From a virus, in IMG/VR virus record IMGVR_UViG_3300025704_002294, positions 1-64,000 of that record: a DNA stretch of 64,000 bases; one strand, written 5' to 3'. Position numbers and translations under genes: made by a program. The notes below the pieces were generated by a model. That model was not told the DNA's origin, did not search any database, and worked only from the letters and a program-made list of their open reading frames with translations. Shown piece after piece: positions 59,940-64,000 of the stretch (its first letter is position 1; every line of letters starts with the position of its first letter).

Positions 59940-60754
59940 AAAAAATAAGTGTACTATTAGCAACAAGACAAAGAACAGAAATGCTTGATAAAAGCATTGA
60001 CAGTTTATTAAAAAATGTAAGCAATACAGATAATGTTGAAATTATGTTAGGTATTGACAATGATGATCACGAAACATTAGATTTTGTACAGTCAGATGAC
60101 TTTCAAAATAAAATGCAAGATGAATATAACGTTGATGTACAAGCAGTAGTATTTGATAGACTAGGTTATAAAAATTTACATCAATATATGAATCAACTTT
60201 GGGGTAAAGCAAATGGCGAATGGCTAATGCTGTGGAACGATGATGCTATTATGGAAAGCAAAGATTGGGATTTAGAAATAGGCAAATTTGATGAAGAATT
60301 TGCATTACTTAAATTTAATCAAACAAATCATGACCACCCATACGCATTGTTTCCTGTAATACCCACAGACTGGTGCAGACTTATTGGTACCTTTAGTATG
60401 AATTCACAAAACGATGCTTGGCTTAATTTAATTGCTAAACCATTAGGTATTATTAAAGATATTCCTGTAGATGTATTACATGATAGATTTGATCTTACTG
60501 GTAATAATGACGATGAAATATTTAGAAGCAGAGAATATGCTGAAGGAAATCCGCAAGATCCAAATGATTTAATGAGCGAAAATAATATCAGAATGAGAGA
60601 TGCAATTATACACAAGATTGCATGGTATTGTAACCGTATAGGGCAAACAGAAACTAGCGATTACTTCGATAAAGTAAAAGCAGGGGATTTAGATCCTTTT
60701 GAAGATTGGAAAAAAGTTAGGGAAAGTGCAGTAGGATTAGGCTCTGGTTTATAA
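59936..60754 (+). CDS. Glycosyltransferase family 2-like protein
   Basis: 272 residues. ISVLLATRQRTEMLDKSIDSLL is the N-terminal Rossmann strand-helix of GT2 enzymes. EWLMLWNDDAIM has the DxD-equivalent NDDA. KDWDLEIGKF follows. It works downstream of the GT-A-like gene with a 4-base overlap, so the pair may build one glycan. The acceptor is unknown. Confidence 0.75.
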   Translation: MKKISVLLATRQRTEMLDKSIDSLLKNVSNTDNVEIMLGIDNDDHETLDFVQSDDFQNKMQDEYNVDVQAVVFDRLGYKNLHQYMNQLWGKANGEWLMLWNDDAIMESKDWDLEIGKFDEEFALLKFNQTNHDHPYALFPVIPTDWCRLIGTFSMNSQNDAWLNLIAKPLGIIKDIPVDVLHDRFDLTGNNDDEIFRSREYAEGNPQDPNDLMSENNIRMRDAIIHKIAWYCNRIGQTETSDYFDKVKAGDLDPFEDWKKVRESAVGLGSGL

Positions 60755-60757
60755 ATA
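60750..60757 (+). promoter_or_regulatory. Late promoter (perfect octamer), N5 spacing
   Basis: TATAAATA covering the stop of the previous gene, then GTAGC, then the ATG of the bL33-like gene at 60763. Confidence 0.7.
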
Positions 60758-60762
60758 GTAGC

Positions 60763-60966
60763 ATGGCAAAGAAAGATAAAAGACGAACAATAGTATACCT
60801 AATACCGGAAGGCGAAACAAGGGATCACCACACATATCATTATACCGCAGTGAAAACAAAAGCACTGGTAATTGAAAATAGAAAATTAAAACTTAAAAAA
60901 TTTAATCCTGTTAAGCAAAAACACGAGTATTTTGTAGAAGCAAAACTACCACCACATAGCAAATAA
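60763..60966 (+). CDS. rpmG: Ribosomal protein bL33-like
   Basis: 67 residues (bacterial L33 is about 50-55). The C-terminal half KLKLKKFNPVKQKHEYFVEA follows the bL33 pattern, in which E. coli has KLELKKFDPVVRQH then YKEAK. The N-terminal half is basic (MAKKDKRRTIVYL) like the family start, with an insertion of about 10 residues (EGETRDHHT). bL33 sits near the ribosomal E site. It is transcribed from a late promoter with the start site on its ATG. Phage-borne ribosomal proteins are known, and incorporation into host ribosomes is plausible. A chance basic protein is the alternative, but the motif match is strong. Confidence 0.75.
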   Translation: MAKKDKRRTIVYLIPEGETRDHHTYHYTAVKTKALVIENRKLKLKKFNPVKQKHEYFVEAKLPPHSK

Positions 60967-60970
60967 ATAG

Positions 60971-60999
60971 TTGACATATACTATAAATAGTAGTATAAT
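60971..60999 (+). promoter_or_regulatory. Perfect sigma70 promoter with overlapping late promoter
   Basis: TTGACA at 60971-60976, exactly 17 bases, then TATAAT at 60994-60999. A late octamer TATAAATA lies within the spacer (60982-60989). Both would start just before the ATG at 61009, so the operon could be read early and late. Confidence 0.8.
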
Positions 61000-61008
61000 A
61001 AGGGCACT

Positions 61009-61431
61009 ATGGAAGAAACAATAAAAATATTTGTATACGGCACACTGAAATCAGGCAATTCTACACGAGGATTAGATAGTCCTCAATTTGCAGACATTGA
61101 TAAAACAAAGTTAGGTATTGCTAAAACTACTGGAAGTAAATTCAACATGGTTGACTTAGGTGCATTCCCAGGAGTAATTGTAAACGGCGAGCATGATATA
61201 GTTGGCGAAGTTTGGGAAGGTGGCAAAGACTTCTTAGAACTATGCGATAGCATTGAAGGACACGAGGGCGATAAACTAAACAATTTCTATCACAGAGATT
61301 TAGTTGGTACCACAGAAGGCCCAGCATACATATATCATTTAGACCCTTGGTATTGGAGTGATTACGGAGACGATTACGAAAATGTTCCTAGTATCACATT
61401 GTCTAATAACACACTAACTTGGAACAGATAA
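61009..61431 (+). CDS. Gamma-glutamylcyclotransferase-like protein
   Basis: 140 residues. IKIFVYGTLKSG is the hallmark YGTL-x-x-G strand. PGVIVNGEHDIVGEVWE and the later LCDSIEGHEG give the conserved V-x-G-E-V-x and E (catalytic Glu) blocks of the GGCT-like (AIG2/ButF) fold. These enzymes release 5-oxoproline from gamma-glutamyl peptides or amines. It heads an operon with peptide deformylase, sharing TAATG. A dual sigma70/late promoter sits in front. Confidence 0.85.
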   Translation: MEETIKIFVYGTLKSGNSTRGLDSPQFADIDKTKLGIAKTTGSKFNMVDLGAFPGVIVNGEHDIVGEVWEGGKDFLELCDSIEGHEGDKLNNFYHRDLVGTTEGPAYIYHLDPWYWSDYGDDYENVPSITLSNNTLTWNR

Positions 61432-61976
61432 TGGAATACGCATCACAATGGAATACTACTCTAGTAGATCCTAAACACCCAGTATTAAGAAATGAATGCA
61501 CAATAGACCCGTTGACTACTGACATAGTGTGGCAAACAGTTGAGCAAGAAATGTTTAAACTCATGCATGAAAGACTAGGCCTAGGCCTTGCCGCACCGCA
61601 ACTTGGTAATCCTGTAAAAATGTTTGTAATGAGACACAGCACAGAAGGTGACATTGCTGTTTACAATCCTAAAATTATAAATGTGTCTGAAGAAAAAGTT
61701 ACATTAGAAGAAGGATGCTTAACATTTCCAGGATTGTTTTTTCATATAACTAGACCCGAAGGCGTACAAGTTACTTTTCAAAACAGAAAAGGCGAAGAGC
61801 AAAGCATGGAACTAATTGGAATGGATTCACGTTGCTTTCAGCATGAAACCGATCATTTACATGGTATACTTAATCTAACGTATGTGAGTGATCTCAAATT
61901 ACAACGTGCAATAAACAAAAGAGATAAACTCATTAAAAAATATTCCAAGATGAAAAGATCAGTTAGTCGTGTATGA
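61431..61976 (+). CDS. def: Peptide deformylase
   Basis: 181 residues from ATG 61431 (an in-frame TTG at 61419 is less likely). The three signatures are complete: GLGLAAPQLG (motif 1), EEGCLTFPG (motif 2 with the metal Cys) and FQHETDHLHG (motif 3, HExxH). It removes formyl from nascent proteins in the cytoplasm. Phages of photosynthetic and marine hosts often carry it. A bL33-like protein lies two genes upstream, both acting at the ribosome exit or E site. Overlaps both neighbours. Confidence 0.95.
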   Translation: MEYASQWNTTLVDPKHPVLRNECTIDPLTTDIVWQTVEQEMFKLMHERLGLGLAAPQLGNPVKMFVMRHSTEGDIAVYNPKIINVSEEKVTLEEGCLTFPGLFFHITRPEGVQVTFQNRKGEEQSMELIGMDSRCFQHETDHLHGILNLTYVSDLKLQRAINKRDKLIKKYSKMKRSVSRV

Positions 61977-62554
61977 TTCCGAAATACATATATGACATTC
62001 CTAGTTTTATGTCTAAATCAGACTTAGAATCTATTTACGACTTAGCATATACATTACCAAGCAATAGCAATATATTAGAAATTGGCTGTTTTTTAGGCAG
62101 TACTACTTGTACATTAAAAGAAGCAAGACAAGATTCTAATTTATATTGCGTAGACAAATGGACAAATGAAGAACATAATGATTATTTAATAGGATATGAT
62201 AGGAAGACAATATATGAAAACATAGAGTCTGATAAAAATACATGGAGGCAAAATACAAAGCATTTAAAAAATGTTTTTATGTATCATGAAAAGTCGCTAG
62301 ATGTTGAATTTGATAAAGACTTAAAATTTGATTTGATATTTTTAGACGGTGACCACACATATGGTAATGTAATGGGGGAATTGATAAAATTTTCTAGTCT
62401 ATTAAAACCAAACGGTATATTAGCAGGTCATGATTACGGATGTGCACCATGCACAAACGCAATTACAAAATTTGCCACAGATAATAATTTAGCAGTATGG
62501 ACATTATTAGATAGTGTATGGTACTATAAACCTTATAGGACTAGGCAGAAATGA
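61973..62554 (+). CDS. Class I SAM methyltransferase-like protein
   Basis: 193 residues. NILEIGCFLGSTT is motif I of the Rossmann fold (E-x-G-x-x-x-G). FDLIFLDGDHTYGNVMGEL has motif IV and matches the Methyltransf_24 pattern. GILAGHDYG follows. It may methylate a small sugar, peptide or glycan. It lies between deformylase and a GH6-type glycosidase with 4-base overlaps on both sides, so it could share a substrate with the sugar enzymes. Substrate unknown. Confidence 0.75.
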   Translation: MIPKYIYDIPSFMSKSDLESIYDLAYTLPSNSNILEIGCFLGSTTCTLKEARQDSNLYCVDKWTNEEHNDYLIGYDRKTIYENIESDKNTWRQNTKHLKNVFMYHEKSLDVEFDKDLKFDLIFLDGDHTYGNVMGELIKFSSLLKPNGILAGHDYGCAPCTNAITKFATDNNLAVWTLLDSVWYYKPYRTRQK

Positions 62555-63396
62555 ATTATCCTTTTTGGGTCTTTGATTGGAATCGTGTAAGAGACTATCA
62601 AGAACAATACCCACTTTCAAAAGAAATATTTAAACACCCATTAAGTTTATGGTATGGTAATCGTAGTGCAAAACCTATTAAAGGTTTAGATAAAAGTTTA
62701 CGCAGATTATTTAAACGTAGTGGTGATAAAATGCCTATACTTGTAGTGTACAACATGCCTAACAGAGACATTGGGCAATACAGTAAAGGTGGTGCCCAAA
62801 CCCATGCTGAGTATCTAGAATTTATACAAGACTTTTCTAATGGCATAGGCAACAACAAACCAATTGTTGTATTTGAACCAGATGCTATTCCACATTTAAC
62901 ACACTTAGATAAAAGCGAAGCAGATAGTAGAATACAATTGATTAAAGAAGCATTAGAAATCTTAACACAAACAGGTGCATTTGTTTATATAGATGTTGGG
63001 CACAGTAACTGGTTAAGTCCCGAAGAAGTAAATCTTTATTTAAATAAAGTTTCCAATACTAAAGTAAGAGGCTTTAGTGTTAATGTAAGTAACTATAGAA
63101 CAACATTAGAGTCGGCAAAGTGGGCAAACAAAATATGCGAACTAAGACCGCATGATTATTATGTTATAGATACTAGCCGTAACGGCAATGGTCCACATGG
63201 TAACGATTGGTGTAATCCACCAGGTAGAGCATTAGGAGAGTCGCCTACATGCGATACAGGATTAGAAAAATGCGATGCTTATCTGTGGATTAAAATACCC
63301 GGTGAAAGCGACGGTAAATGCAATGGCGGACCAAGAGCAGGAAGAATGTGGGGCGAAATGGCCGAGGAACTAGTAAGGAATACAACATGGATTTAA
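62551..63396 (+). CDS. GH6-family glycoside hydrolase (cellulase-type)
   Basis: 281 residues with no signal peptide, no linker and no CBM. GH6 motifs are in order: VVYNMPNRDIGQYSKGG with Asp73 (the family's pKa-tuning Asp), VFEPDAIP with Asp111 (the catalytic acid position), YVIDTSRNG (206-212 region), GRALG, and WIKIPGESDG with Asp254 (candidate base). GH6 enzymes are inverting beta-1,4-glucanases or cellobiohydrolases. It overlaps the methyltransferase by 4 bases and the next gene by 10. Without a secretion signal it would act in the cytoplasm, at lysis, or as a virion enzyme. Confidence 0.9.
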   Translation: MNYPFWVFDWNRVRDYQEQYPLSKEIFKHPLSLWYGNRSAKPIKGLDKSLRRLFKRSGDKMPILVVYNMPNRDIGQYSKGGAQTHAEYLEFIQDFSNGIGNNKPIVVFEPDAIPHLTHLDKSEADSRIQLIKEALEILTQTGAFVYIDVGHSNWLSPEEVNLYLNKVSNTKVRGFSVNVSNYRTTLESAKWANKICELRPHDYYVIDTSRNGNGPHGNDWCNPPGRALGESPTCDTGLEKCDAYLWIKIPGESDGKCNGGPRAGRMWGEMAEELVRNTTWI

Positions 63397-63965
63397 ACTT
63401 TTTTATAATGGATAACTTTTATACTAACCCTGACCAAGTTCGAGAATTTGCACTTAGTAGAGAATTTATTACAGAAGGCAATTACCCTGGATACAGGACT
63501 GGCCCAGAAGAAACACAACAACATAACTATTTAAAAACATTTTTTGAAGAAAGTATAATTAAAAAACCAATTTCGTATTGGCCGGAAGAATATAATACTG
63601 CATATCAAATTACCACACAAGAATCTAAAACATGGATTCACCACGACGAAACTACATGGGCGGCAGTATTATACTTAACACCAGACGCACCTGCAGAATC
63701 AGGTACTGGTATTTATAGACACAAACCAACAGGCATATACGAATGGGACGGTGTTAAAGATTCTGCATCTGATTTTAATAATTCTGATTTTCTAGGTGAG
63801 GAACATATGGACCAATGGGAACAGATTGCATTTGTTGGTAATGTGTATAATAGGCTAGTATGTTACAAAGGAAGCCTATACCATAGAAGTGTATTACCTG
63901 GATTTGGAACAGATAAATATTCAGGTAGATTGTTTCAAACATTCTTTTTTAGTACACAGGAATAG
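63387..63965 (+). CDS. 2-oxoglutarate/Fe(II) oxygenase-like protein
   Basis: 192 residues from ATG 63387, with AAGGA upstream; an in-frame ATG at 63318 lies deep inside the GH6 gene and lacks an SD. NFYTNPDQVREFAL starts the domain. TWIHHDETTWAAVLYL carries an H-x-D-type metal pair, LYHRSVLP a distal His, and KYSGRLFQTFFF an Arg for oxoglutarate. It is similar to SM-20/P4H-like phage oxygenases. It could hydroxylate a nucleotide, protein or sugar. Function not proven. Confidence 0.65.
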   Translation: MDLNFFIMDNFYTNPDQVREFALSREFITEGNYPGYRTGPEETQQHNYLKTFFEESIIKKPISYWPEEYNTAYQITTQESKTWIHHDETTWAAVLYLTPDAPAESGTGIYRHKPTGIYEWDGVKDSASDFNNSDFLGEEHMDQWEQIAFVGNVYNRLVCYKGSLYHRSVLPGFGTDKYSGRLFQTFFFSTQE

Positions 63966-63966
63966 T

Positions 63967-64000
63967 ATGGATAGTTATTGGCAATGGAATAAAGAAAACT
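63967..64000 (+). CDS. Truncated gene at window end
   Basis: An ATG preceded by AGGA 5 bases upstream opens an unbroken frame (MDSYWQWNKEN) to the last base. Only about 11 codons are visible, so the product cannot be identified. Confidence 0.45.
   Translation, partial: MDSYWQWNKEN

Noticed and set aside
1-64000. Integrase, att sites or insertion sequences
   Set aside because: No recombinase, transposase or flanking inverted repeats were seen; the phage appears strictly lytic from this window.

Overview
The window is a contiguous piece of a T4-like myovirus genome, AT-rich and almost fully coding. Nearly all genes lie on the + strand; only two lie on the - strand. Hallmarks are the terminase large subunit gp17, gp32 ssDNA-binding protein, UvsX, UvsY, UvsW, primase gp61, helicase gp41, NrdA/NrdB, a PAAR spike tip, and T4-type late promoters (NATAAATA). 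A phage-borne TonB-dependent receptor with a Sec signal peptide implies a Gram-negative host. Low GC and the gene content (MazG, Apt, MetK, peptide deformylase, a bL33-like protein) resemble marine T4-like phages of cyanobacteria or SAR11-type bacteria. The host assignment is inference. No integrase, capsid, portal or sheath gene is present, so this is part of a larger lytic-type genome.

Layout. 1-7.7 kb: head completion and packaging (gp4-like nuclease, probable gp16, gp17) with two SGNH-like proteins and virion-type unknowns. 7.7-26 kb: DNA metabolism (gp32, uvsX, uvsY, uvsW, a clamp-loader-like candidate, gp61, gp41). It is interleaved with accessory genes: TonB receptor, a kinase/nucleotidyltransferase fusion, metK, apt and mazG. 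25.8-45.6 kb: a long late block of probable internal head proteins. It includes a 2354-residue protein with amidoligase-like and nuclease-like regions, a Cu/Zn superoxide dismutase fusion, a KWDG ligase-like protein, a ParB-like protein and small basic proteins. 45.9-57.7 kb: PD-(D/E)XK nuclease, tail-fibre-type protein, NrdAB, PAAR tip, PP-loop protein, subtilase, GNAT and radical SAM proteins. 57.7-64 kb: tiny membrane proteins, tRNA-Thr, two glycosyltransferases, a bL33-like protein, a GGCT-like protein, peptide deformylase, a methyltransferase, a GH6 glycoside hydrolase and a 2OG-oxygenase-like protein.

Three observations stand out. (1) At ten genes, including both minus-strand genes, the late-promoter core TAAATA is followed by exactly five bases and then the start codon. 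That puts the expected transcription start at the start codon and predicts leaderless late mRNAs. (2) Many proteins of the 25.8-45.6 kb block begin with a short motif like the T4 capsid-targeting sequence, followed by an I/L-x-E prohead-protease-type site. In several the site sits exactly at a domain boundary (SOD, amidoligase-like, ligase-like). This predicts a set of enzymes packaged in the head, trimmed and ejected into the host. (3) Several genes are unusual for a phage: the TonB receptor, the bL33-like protein, the GH6 enzyme and the SOD fusion.

No intergenic stretch exceeds about 200 bases. The larger gaps hold promoters, terminators and hairpins, listed below. All identifications come from reading motifs by eye; none was confirmed by a database search.
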